The notes below the pieces were generated by a model. It did not search any database, was not told the DNA's origin, and worked only from the letters and a program-made list of their open reading frames with translations. A program made the position numbers and the translations under genes. DNA of 16,778 nucleotides from RGIG7332 sp045589235 (GTDB taxonomy: Bacteria > Bacillota > Clostridia > Oscillospirales > JAAYXM01): assembly GCA_045589235.1 (NCBI GenBank), contig JAZNOR010000020.1, positions 1 through 16,778 of the forward strand, written 5' to 3'. Of the stretch, positions 7,105-13,863 are shown piece by piece. Every line of letters begins with the position of its first letter. Within the stretch, counting starts at the first letter, position 1.

Positions 7105-8088
7105 CTACTCCTTTGCATCTCCACTCGGCTTGCCGTTCGGCTTATGGTGTGGGCGATAACGGCGGCGACGGTGATGATTATTACCTTTGTTGCCATCGTT
7201 CGATTTTACAGGAGCTTCTTCTTTTACTTCTTCCAGAACAGGCTCTGAAACTTCAGGCTCTTCTTTTTGGGGGCACACCTTTCCCTTTGGGCAAATATCG
7301 CACTTTAAATATTCGCGCGGTGCCATTTCCGGAGAACTGTCAAGGCGCACTTTAAGCTTTCCGCGAAGTAAATTTACATCAACAACCGTACCCGGCCCAT
7401 CCGGAGTTTCCACCTGCGAATTCACGCTCGGCGTTGTGCGATGCAAATCCTCATAAGCCTCCTGCTCATATTTTAAACAGCACATAAGTCTGCCACAGGT
7501 TCCGGAAATTTTAGTTGGATTGAGCGATAAGTTCTGCTCCTTAGCCATTTTAATTGACACCGGCTGAAAGTCATCCAAAAAGCTTGAACAACAGAACGGC
7601 CTGCCGCAAATTCCAAGACCACCAAGCAACTTTGCCTCGTCTCGCACACCTACCTGGCGCAATTCAATTCTCGTTTTGAAGACAGATGCCAAGTCACGCA
7701 CAAGCTCACGGAAGTCAATTCTTCCGTCTGCAATAAAATAAAACAAAATTTTACTGCGGTCAAATGTGCATTCAACATCAATTGCTTTCATTTCAAGCTT
7801 GTGTTCAGCAATTTTTTGATGGCATATTTCGAGCGCCTCACGTTCTTTTTCTTTGTTCTGACGGATTGTTTCAAAATCCTCCTCAGTTGCACGGCGAAGC
7901 ACCTTGCGAAGTGGCTGGACAACCTTTTCGTCATCGATTTCATAATTTGATTCCAAAACTTCGCCATGTTCTATTCCACGCGCAGTTTCAACGATAACCG
8001 TGCATCCCTTCGGATATTCCTTGCCACACGGGTCAAAAGAATAAACCTTTCCTAACTCCTTAAAACGGACACCGACTATTTCTGTCAA
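7105..8088 (-). CDS. ricT: RicT/YaaT-like PSP1-domain protein
   Basis: In Bacillus, RicT (YaaT) works with RicA and RicF in an iron-sulfur complex that helps RNase Y process mRNA and affects Spo0A-dependent sporulation. The 327-residue product has the PSP1 core with two cysteine motifs, GICGRPFCCSSF (159-170) and GTCGRLMCCLKYE (196-208). Cys161, 166, 167, 198, 203 and 204 are the likely cluster ligands. The protein is about 50 residues longer than the Bacillus one. The extra tail has CDICPKGKVC (Cys263, 266, 272), an acidic stretch and a basic HHRRRRYRPHHK end. The start is TTG at 8088, 7 bases after GGAGGAG, with no suitable ATG. It sits between holB and the fusion gene, as yaaT follows holB in Bacillus. 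Confidence 0.9.
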   Translation of the reverse strand: MTEIVGVRFKELGKVYSFDPCGKEYPKGCTVIVETARGIEHGEVLESNYEIDDEKVVQPLRKVLRRATEEDFETIRQNKEKEREALEICHQKIAEHKLEMKAIDVECTFDRSKILFYFIADGRIDFRELVRDLASVFKTRIELRQVGVRDEAKLLGGLGICGRPFCCSSFLDDFQPVSIKMAKEQNLSLNPTKISGTCGRLMCCLKYEQEAYEDLHRTTPSVNSQVETPDGPGTVVDVNLLRGKLKVRLDSSPEMAPREYLKCDICPKGKVCPQKEEPEVSEPVLEEVKEEAPVKSNDGNKGNNHHRRRRYRPHHKPNGKPSGDAKE

Positions 8089-8103
8089 TGTTTCTCCTCC
8101 TTT

Positions 8104-8958
8104 TTATTGAAAAGACTCAGCAATTTTTGCTGCGCACATCGCAACAATATGACCTACGCCGACATTTTGCGCCGTAAGTTTTCGTGCCTCATCTATAATT
8201 TTCATTATTTTTATAATCTCATTCACTGCAAATTTTTGCGAGATGTCACCTGATATGCTGTCGTTTATAAGCAAATCATTTGGTAGCGCCTCAAATGTCA
8301 TCGCATCACGCAAAATCGCTGTAAGATAGAGATAAATGCTTGCCATTTCGTCTCTTTTGCGTTTTTCACATAGCAAAAATGCTTTTAGAACTTCAAGCTC
8401 ATCACGTGTCGAGATGGCACTTGCTATACCGCGCGCATTATCTTTTAGTTCATCTGGAATTTCATCATAGTCACTGTTTGACTGAAGCTTTAAATGCGTA
8501 ACACGCGACAACACGGTAGTGAGCAAACTATCACTGTTTGTGCATACCAAAATAAACGTTGTAAACGAAGGCGGCTCTTCCAGGATTTTAAGAAATGCAT
8601 TTTGAGATGCCGCATTCATTTTATCGGCATCATTTATAATATATACCTTTTTTTCGCCGTCATTCGGTAAAATAAAACTGTCACTTCTGATTTTGCGAAT
8701 ATCATCAACGGGAATTATTGCCTTTTCAGACTGATACATAATCAAATCCGGATGTATGTTATTTTCCACCTTATTGCACGATTCACAAGCGCCACAAGGT
8801 TTCCCCTCACCCGTGCACAAAATTACACGGGCGAGAAGATTTGCTATTTTGTTTTTTTCATCATCGTTGCCGGAGATAAGTATCGCGTGTGGAATCTTAT
8901 CTATCTTCGCTATACGCTCTATGTACTCGTATACGCGGCTGTTTTTTGATTCTGCCAT
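8104..8958 (-). CDS. holB: DNA polymerase III delta' subunit
   Basis: Delta' is part of the clamp-loader complex that places the sliding clamp on DNA at the replication fork. The 284-residue product has the clamp-loader AAA+ fold without a usable P-loop (SGNDDEKNKIANLL at 29-42), as expected for delta'. A four-cysteine zinc module lies at C48, C55, C58 and C61. NAFLKILEEPP (120-130) is the signature helix. SRV (151-153) replaces the SRC motif, so the sensor-1 region is slightly altered. Its ATG directly abuts the darA stop (TAAATG), which suggests translational coupling. ricT follows after 15 bases. Confidence 0.93.
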   Translation of the reverse strand: MAESKNSRVYEYIERIAKIDKIPHAILISGNDDEKNKIANLLARVILCTGEGKPCGACESCNKVENNIHPDLIMYQSEKAIIPVDDIRKIRSDSFILPNDGEKKVYIINDADKMNAASQNAFLKILEEPPSFTTFILVCTNSDSLLTTVLSRVTHLKLQSNSDYDEIPDELKDNARGIASAISTRDELEVLKAFLLCEKRKRDEMASIYLYLTAILRDAMTFEALPNDLLINDSISGDISQKFAVNEIIKIMKIIDEARKLTAQNVGVGHIVAMCAAKIAESFQ

Positions 8959-9282
8959 TTAGAGCTTCTCGAATCTCTCAACGTCAACAACGAATACAGT
9001 GGCGCCACCGATTGTAACTTCAACCGGCACTGACGGGAAGAAACCCATTCCAAGCTCACTTGTTGCAGGAATAACCTGTTTTCTGCGATGTGAATGCTCC
9101 TGAATTGTGTTTATTACATCGTCTACTTTATCTTCGTCAACACCAATGATAACCGTTGCATTTCCTGCTCTTAAAAACCCACCGGTTGTTGCAAGATGTG
9201 TTACAGAGTAGTTCTTTTTTGTAAGCTCTGTAATAACAGTGTGCGAATCGTCTGAATTAATAATTGCCATAATAAGTTTCAT
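8959..9282 (-). CDS. darA: Cyclic di-AMP receptor DarA/PstA (PII-like)
   Basis: This is a 107-residue PII-like trimer-forming protein that binds the second messenger c-di-AMP; its downstream partners are mostly unknown in the family. The N-terminal MKLIMAIINSDD, the binding segment SVTHLATTGGFLRAGN (26-41) and the C-terminal VPVEVTIGGATVFVVDVERF match Bacillus YaaQ/DarA closely. The middle region carries HRRKQVIP like the Bacillus KREQMIAP. AGGAGGG lies 8 bases before the ATG. It lies between the decarboxylase and holB, the position yaaQ holds relative to holB in Bacillus. Confidence 0.95.
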   Translation of the reverse strand: MKLIMAIINSDDSHTVITELTKKNYSVTHLATTGGFLRAGNATVIIGVDEDKVDDVINTIQEHSHRRKQVIPATSELGMGFFPSVPVEVTIGGATVFVVDVERFEKL

Positions 9283-9294
9283 AATTTTACCCTC

Positions 9295-10662
9295 CTAGTC
9301 TTTAATTACGAAAATGTAATCATCCGGTGAAAACCCGTTGTGATATAAATATTCAAGCGAGTCTTCATCTATCACCTCACCCGCAGCTATCACAGGGATA
9401 CCCGGGGGATACGGACAAATATTGTTTGCTGCGATGCGCCCTTTTGAATTTCTCATCGCAATCTGCTCTGTTTCAACACATAACGCTTCACAAAGCTTGA
9501 GTTTAATCTCTGAACGCGAACTCGGTAAAGCTGCACTTTCTATCGGATTCGCTGCGTGCTTTTCAAGCTCTTTTAGAGATTTATTTAAAGCGCAAAGCTC
9601 CTCTTCTGTATCAGCCGCGGTAATTATAAAAAGGATTTGCCTTTCATCTGCCATTTCGCAGACTATTTTAAACTCATCCTCTAAAATCTGCGCCGCTTTA
9701 TATCCTGAAATTCCCGCACAGCTTGTCATAACGCAAAGGCGCAACGGGTCATAATTATCGGTATATAATGCTTTAAACACTCCTCGCGAATTTACTTCAC
9801 TGCGAATTTTAATAAGAGTTTCCGCGTGGCTCGCACAGATTCCTCGGCCTTCGTTTTCCATAAAATCACGCGCAAGGTCAATTGATGCCATTATCTGATA
9901 TGAGGGACTGCTTGTGCCAAATACTGCCATTGCTCTGCGTATCTCCTCAGGAGAAAAAGCACCGTTTGAAAGTAAAAGCGCCGCCTGACCTAGAGCAGGA
10001 AGTGTTTTATGTGCCGAGCTTGTTGCAAGGTCTGCCCCCAGTGCCACCGCACATTTCTTGCCCTCGGTAAAAGGAAAGTGTGCACCGTGCGCCTCATCTA
10101 CCAGAAGAAATGCATTATTTCTATGACAAACCTCTGCTATTGCTTTTGTATCCGAACAAATTCCGTAATATGTAGGGCAGGTTATAAGTGCCGCACCTAT
10201 CTCGCTGTCGTTTTTTAATATCTCATCTATTCTTTCTGCACTGTGCGGTGCTGAAACACCGTATGGTTCAATTAAATCGGGGTATATGTATTCATTTTCC
10301 AAATTGCAAAGCGCAACACCGTTATACACACTTCTGTGTGATCCGCGGTCGATTAACACCTTTTTTGTTCTTCTTTTTACAAGCGAGAGCATAGTCATAA
10401 TTCCCATGCTCGCGCCACCTGTTAAGAAAAACGCCTCTTTAACTCCCCACGCCTTGGCGCAAAGCTCTTCTGCATCTGCAATCGGATACACGCCATCATA
10501 TAAATTTCCCGTGCCATAAAGCTCAGTAAAATCTATCGCACAGGCACCGCGAAAATCCTCACCGAGAATTGCTTTCCCCTTATGACCCGGCATATGGAAG
10601 CGTGCAGCGCCCTCATCTGCGCGGTTTTTTAAAACATTATAAAGTGGCAAATCGCGTGCCAT
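9295..10662 (-). CDS. PLP-dependent Orn/Lys/Arg decarboxylase family protein (YaaO-like)
   Basis: This is a fold type I pyridoxal-phosphate enzyme of the basic amino acid decarboxylase group that makes polyamine precursors such as agmatine, cadaverine or putrescine. The 455-residue product has RFHMPGHKGK (21-30), FFLTGGASMG (78-87), VDEAHGAH (188-195) and the Schiff-base lysine K219 in SSAHKTLPALGQ. The C-terminal domain includes NNICPYPPGIPVIAAGE, also typical. It lacks the long N-terminal wing of the inducible enterobacterial enzymes, so it belongs with the short YaaO/SpeA forms. The preferred substrate cannot be read from the sequence. It is cotranscribed with alr upstream (11-base gap) and darA downstream (12 bases), with the darA ribosome binding site right after its stop. 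Confidence 0.9.
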   Translation of the reverse strand: MARDLPLYNVLKNRADEGAARFHMPGHKGKAILGEDFRGACAIDFTELYGTGNLYDGVYPIADAEELCAKAWGVKEAFFLTGGASMGIMTMLSLVKRRTKKVLIDRGSHRSVYNGVALCNLENEYIYPDLIEPYGVSAPHSAERIDEILKNDSEIGAALITCPTYYGICSDTKAIAEVCHRNNAFLLVDEAHGAHFPFTEGKKCAVALGADLATSSAHKTLPALGQAALLLSNGAFSPEEIRRAMAVFGTSSPSYQIMASIDLARDFMENEGRGICASHAETLIKIRSEVNSRGVFKALYTDNYDPLRLCVMTSCAGISGYKAAQILEDEFKIVCEMADERQILFIITAADTEEELCALNKSLKELEKHAANPIESAALPSSRSEIKLKLCEALCVETEQIAMRNSKGRIAANNICPYPPGIPVIAAGEVIDEDSLEYLYHNGFSPDDYIFVIKD

Positions 10663-10673
10663 AGTATCCCTCT

Positions 10674-11765
10674 TTAAATATATTTGCGCTCTATATTGGA
10701 ATTAACGTAAAGCGGATTTACGCTATACGTTACCAAGTCACCAATCTGACAAGGAACATTAGTAATGTCAAGCACCGTATGCAACATGCCGATATGACCT
10801 AAAATACGCACCTTTTTATCGCCGACTTTTGCATATTGCTTTTCGCCAAAAAGAGATCTTTTAATGTCCTGCATGACGTAGCGCACACTGTCACGGAAGC
10901 GGTAACTGTCGCGCACTTTTTCAACGCCGAAGCCGTGGCTATAGCCTAATGGTGCAATTGCAACCTTTCGCGGTGACGGTGCTGTATACACACCGCCATA
11001 GCCAACTGTGGCACCTTTTTCCAACCATTTTATTTCGCAAACTTCACTCTGCAAATATCCTACGCGCTGAAGATTATATGTGTTTGCAATTGCAAGTCTT
11101 CCCGTGAATGCAGAGCCGATTCGCACCGCTTCACCAAAATCAATATCAAATCTGTGAAACGCGCAACTTGCTGCAAAATGCGAAATACCGACGCCATATC
11201 CGCGTTCCTTTAATTCTGAAACTAAGTCTTTAAAAATTGCAATCTGAATAAGTGTTTTTTTCTTACTGCCGAATGATGCATTGAGATGTGTGTAAATTCC
11301 GCATGGCTCTATGTTATCCATATAATCATAAACCGCAGTAATTTTATCAATTTCATCGGGAGCATAGCCATAGCGCCCCATACCTGTGTCTATTTTTATA
11401 TGCACACGCGCTTTTCTTTGAAGCTTTCCTGCAACGCCGTTAATCGCAACTGCTGCTTCATTTGAGCCAACAGTTAAAACCGCACCATTTAATATAAGCG
11501 ATTCAATTTCATCAGCCAGTGCCGTTGAGCGAAGCATTAAAATTTCATTTTCAATGCCGGCAGCGCGAAGTTCAACAACCTCTTCCGGCTCGGTAACTGC
11601 AAATGCTGAAACTCCACATTCGCGCAAAAATTTCGCATATTCGCAAAGCCCGAATCCATACCCATTTCCTTTAATCACGGCATAGACTTTCATCTCGCCT
11701 GCACGCTCTAAAATATTTTCGATATTTGCACGAAGCTTTTCACATTCAACGACGAAAGCGTTCAT
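10674..11765 (-). CDS. alr: Alanine racemase family protein, divergent
   Basis: This is a fold type III PLP enzyme, most likely interconverting L- and D-alanine for peptidoglycan. The Schiff-base lysine is K32 in VIKGNGYGFG, where most alanine racemases have VKADAYGHG. Arg131 in DTGMGRYGY, His160, Ser200, Arg215 and the catalytic Tyr275 in APLGYSHGFG align with known active-site positions. The usual GRVxMDQ motif reads GHIGMLHTVLDIT (323-335), so the Asp after Met is replaced by Leu. The family is clear, but alanine specificity is less certain, and a different amino acid racemase is possible. The start has AGGGG about 9 bases upstream and lies 15 bases after the femX-like stop. Confidence 0.8.
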   Translation of the reverse strand: MNAFVVECEKLRANIENILERAGEMKVYAVIKGNGYGFGLCEYAKFLRECGVSAFAVTEPEEVVELRAAGIENEILMLRSTALADEIESLILNGAVLTVGSNEAAVAINGVAGKLQRKARVHIKIDTGMGRYGYAPDEIDKITAVYDYMDNIEPCGIYTHLNASFGSKKKTLIQIAIFKDLVSELKERGYGVGISHFAASCAFHRFDIDFGEAVRIGSAFTGRLAIANTYNLQRVGYLQSEVCEIKWLEKGATVGYGGVYTAPSPRKVAIAPLGYSHGFGVEKVRDSYRFRDSVRYVMQDIKRSLFGEKQYAKVGDKKVRILGHIGMLHTVLDITNVPCQIGDLVTYSVNPLYVNSNIERKYI

Positions 11766-11780
11766 TTTACATATCCCCTG

Positions 11781-12839
11781 CTATTTTTTATTTTTAAGCA
11801 TAAAGAGTGTTTTTCTTGTTTTTCTTACTATTTTTTCACCTTTTTCAACAAGTGCATGGATAATAGGATTAAATACAAGTTCAAATTCACCAACAAACTC
11901 TGTAAAGTCACCGTTAAAGCCTTTTTTAAAACGATATAAGCCGTAAAGCGGGTTGTCTTCCGACAAGTCACCGGATACACCGCGGAAATCGTAAATTCTG
12001 CAACCGTTTTCAATCGCCCACTTAATCATATTCCACTGAAGCAAATAATTCGGCATTAAATTGCGATGCTCGTTTGATGATGCACCGTAAAGATACCAAA
12101 CTTTGTCACCGTATAAAATTGCAAGAGTTCCTGCAATTGCAACTCCGTCGGAATACGCCATATAAAGACGTGCATTCTCTCCTAAGTTGTCAAGCATGTT
12201 TTCAAAATACTGCTGATTTCTAACTACAAAACCATCGCGCACGCCGGTTTCTAGCATAATGCGAGAAAAGTCCGCCACAGCTTCCTTACCCATAATTTTA
12301 ACTTCAACGCCCTTGCGCTCGGCAACGCGAATGTTGTATCTGGTTTTTGAATGGAAGAGCGCGAAAACCTCATCCTCACTCTTGCCCTCAACATTTAATC
12401 TGAACACAAAACGCGGCTGAATTCCTGAAAAGTTTTTACCGGTATCACGCCACTTGTAACCAATATCCGTCATAATATTTAAAAATTCGGTGTCTGAAAT
12501 GAGAACATCAGGGTCAATTTTTAAAAGGTATGCATTATATTTTTTCGCCAAAGTGCGAAGCCCATCTGTAAGCTCGGCGAGAACCACCTTATCGTGTACA
12601 TCGCAAACAGGACCGCGCCCTGCATACATAAGCTGATATTTAAGATACGGCACCTTACGGATTAAAACGCTTATAGCGCCACGAATTTTGCCATCATCAT
12701 CGCGGGAGATTACCGCCTCCCACTTCCAATCGGGCTTTTGCTTGCTCCACTTACTTGACTGTATAAAATGCCCCTTTGGATGTGATATAACAAACGCATC
12801 AAACTCGGCTAAATTTTCTTTTGTTACAAATTCAATCAT
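11781..12839 (-). CDS. FemABX-type peptidoglycan bridge aminoacyltransferase
   Basis: FemX/MurM-type enzymes use aminoacyl-tRNA to add amino acids to the lipid II stem peptide at the inner face of the membrane. The 352-residue product carries two GNAT-like halves. Signatures include GHFIQSSKWSKQKPDWKWEAV near the start, LFHSKTRYNIRVAERKGVEV in the centre and WYLYGASSNEHRNLMPNYLLQWNMIKWA with IYDFRG later. A C-terminal basic stretch follows. The ATG at 12839 is chosen because GGAGG lies 11 bases upstream and MIEFVTKEN begins the family homology. A longer frame reaches back 43 codons but crosses the promoter. It is the first gene of the seven-gene operon. The added amino acid cannot be inferred. 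Confidence 0.88.
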   Translation of the reverse strand: MIEFVTKENLAEFDAFVISHPKGHFIQSSKWSKQKPDWKWEAVISRDDDGKIRGAISVLIRKVPYLKYQLMYAGRGPVCDVHDKVVLAELTDGLRTLAKKYNAYLLKIDPDVLISDTEFLNIMTDIGYKWRDTGKNFSGIQPRFVFRLNVEGKSEDEVFALFHSKTRYNIRVAERKGVEVKIMGKEAVADFSRIMLETGVRDGFVVRNQQYFENMLDNLGENARLYMAYSDGVAIAGTLAILYGDKVWYLYGASSNEHRNLMPNYLLQWNMIKWAIENGCRIYDFRGVSGDLSEDNPLYGLYRFKKGFNGDFTEFVGEFELVFNPIIHALVEKGEKIVRKTRKTLFMLKNKK

Positions 12840-12873
12840 TATGTACGCATCCTCCGATACTTCTTCTGATAAT

Positions 12874-12902
12874 ATAATAACATTATTTTTGCAATTAGTC
12901 AA
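12874..12902 (-). promoter_or_regulatory. Promoter of the femX-alr-decarboxylase-darA-holB-ricT operon
   Basis: On the minus strand TTGACT (12902-12897) is followed after exactly 17 bases by TATTAT (12879-12874). The predicted start near 12867 gives a ~28-nt leader. No other clear promoter appears in the short gaps of the seven genes downstream, so this one probably drives them all. Confidence 0.7.
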
Positions 12903-12934
12903 AATAAATATGTAAATGAGGAGTTCTCTCCTCA
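12903..12934 (-). terminator. Hairpin overlapping the CBS gene stop, weak terminator
   Basis: TGAGGAG and CTCCTCA (12934-12928 and 12923-12917) form a 7-bp stem with a 4-base loop; the stem begins with the CBS gene's TGA stop codon. Downstream on the minus strand comes TTTACATATTTATTTT, an interrupted T-rich tract. It could partly insulate the CBS gene from the operon behind it. Confidence 0.55.
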
Positions 12935-13363
12935 AGAAAATTTTGGAACCTTTGCGGTTATCTCGCAAAGTGCTTTTGAAGCTTCCATATCATAATTGCT
13001 GTTTCGTGCCATATCCGCAAGTGAAATCATTCCCACAACACGCCCATTTTGCGTTACGGGAAGTCTGCGCACCTGCTCAATTGACATTAAATGCGCCGCC
13101 GCACGCACATCGTCCTCAGGTGACACGCAAACCACGCCACGCGTCATGATTTCACGCACGGTGGTCTCCTCAGGTCGGCACTCTCCGGCAACACAACGCA
13201 GAACAATATCGCGGTCGGTTAGTATTCCGCGAAGCTTGCCATCATTTCCGCACACAGGAAGCACTCCGATATTGTGCCGCGCAAACAACGTTGCGGCGCG
13301 CTCTGCGGTATCCTCTGCCTTAAGTGAAACGACGTTTTTATTCATAAGCTCGGAAACCTTCAT
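12932..13363 (-). CDS. Two-CBS-domain protein
   Basis: This is a stand-alone 143-residue protein of two CBS modules (about 7-57 and 72-124), a pair that normally binds adenosyl ligands such as AMP, ATP or SAM. GILTDRDIVL (46-55) and GMISLADMAR (111-120) are the usual ends of the two repeats. Similar proteins are stress-response or regulatory subunits; the partner is not evident. The ATG at 13363 is preferred because AAAGGAG lies 11 bases upstream. An in-frame ATG at 13387 lies before that ribosome binding site and has none of its own. It lies downstream of acpP behind a terminator, so it may have a separate promoter that I could not identify. Confidence 0.88.
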   Translation of the reverse strand: MKVSELMNKNVVSLKAEDTAERAATLFARHNIGVLPVCGNDGKLRGILTDRDIVLRCVAGECRPEETTVREIMTRGVVCVSPEDDVRAAAHLMSIEQVRRLPVTQNGRVVGMISLADMARNSNYDMEASKALCEITAKVPKFS

Positions 13364-13390
13364 AAATACATCAGCTCCTTTTTGCATTTA

Positions 13391-13418
13391 CGTAAAGTAT
13401 TTCCAAACAAGCTTTACG
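13391..13418. repeat. 7-bp inverted repeat in the CBS gene leader
   Basis: CGTAAAG (13391-13397) and CTTTACG (13412-13418) are perfect inverted copies separated by 14 bases, between the acpP terminator and the CBS gene ribosome binding site. It could be an operator or an RNA hairpin; a chance match cannot be excluded. Confidence 0.35.
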
Positions 13419-13424
13419 ATATAC

Positions 13425-13452
13425 AAAAAAGCAGCTGCCGTTTAGCAGCTGC
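13425..13452 (-). terminator. Intrinsic terminator of acpP
   Basis: Two copies of the self-complementary GCAGCTGC (13445-13452 and 13431-13438) form an 8-bp GC-rich stem around a 6-base loop. On the minus strand it is followed directly by six T (13430-13425). It lies 16 bases after the acpP stop. Confidence 0.88.
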
Positions 13453-13467
13453 CTTAAGTTTTAACTT

Positions 13468-13695
13468 TTATGCTTTTGCATCAATGTATGAAATAACATC
13501 AGCAATTGTTTTAAATTCCTTTGCATCTTCATCAGCAATCTCAATACCAAAGGTTTCTTCAATAGACATCATCATTTCAACAATATCAAGCGAATCAGCA
13601 CCAAGGTCTTCACCAAGGCTTGTGCTCTCTTTAATCTCATCAAGATCGATATCAAGCTGATTTGCAATAATTTCGCGTACCTTTTCAAAAGTCAT
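13468..13695 (-). CDS. acpP: Acyl carrier protein
   Basis: This 75-residue acidic protein carries growing fatty acyl chains on a 4'-phosphopantetheine arm in type II fatty acid synthesis. The attachment site is Ser35 in LGADSLDIVEMMMSIEE, and the FGIEIADEDAKEFKTIADVISYI tail is typical of AcpP rather than of a secondary-metabolite carrier. AAGGGGTG lies just before the ATG. The gene stands alone with its own consensus promoter and terminator, not beside other fab genes within this window. Confidence 0.96.
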   Translation of the reverse strand: MTFEKVREIIANQLDIDLDEIKESTSLGEDLGADSLDIVEMMMSIEETFGIEIADEDAKEFKTIADVISYIDAKA

Positions 13696-13726
13696 AAATT
13701 CACCCCTTAAAAATTAAGCTATTTAA

Positions 13727-13755
13727 ATTATATTTTTTTATAGCTTATTTGTCAA
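13727..13755 (-). promoter_or_regulatory. Consensus promoter of acpP
   Basis: On the minus strand the perfect hexamers TTGACA (13755-13750) and TATAAT (13732-13727) are separated by 17 bases, the optimal spacing. This suggests strong constitutive expression. Confidence 0.88.
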
Positions 13756-13790
13756 GTATATAAAATTACAACTTTTTTCACCAAATCATA

Positions 13791-13819
13791 TTGCTAATTT
13801 TGCTTTTAAGTGTTACAAT
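13791..13819 (+). promoter_or_regulatory. Promoter of the malic enzyme gene
   Basis: TTGCTA (13791-13796) and TACAAT (13814-13819) have a 17-base spacer. The predicted start near 13826 gives a leader of about 38 nt. It diverges from the acpP promoter, with the two -35 boxes about 35 bases apart. Confidence 0.68.
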
Positions 13820-13863
13820 TAGTGTATATTGCAAAAAGCATAAAAATTCAGGAGGTTTTCATA

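Noticed and set aside
9282..9295. A remnant of tmk between the decarboxylase and darA
   Set aside because: The gap is only 12 bases and holds just the darA ribosome binding site, so no gene fragment remains.
12840..12968. 43-codon N-terminal extension of the FemX-like protein
   Set aside because: It crosses the promoter at 12874-12902 and the CBS-gene stop hairpin, and has no homology; the ATG at 12839 has GGAGG upstream.
12996..13445. 149-residue plus-strand frame opposite the CBS gene
   Set aside because: The minus-strand frame has two clear CBS domains and a ribosome binding site; this one crosses the acpP terminator and resembles no family.
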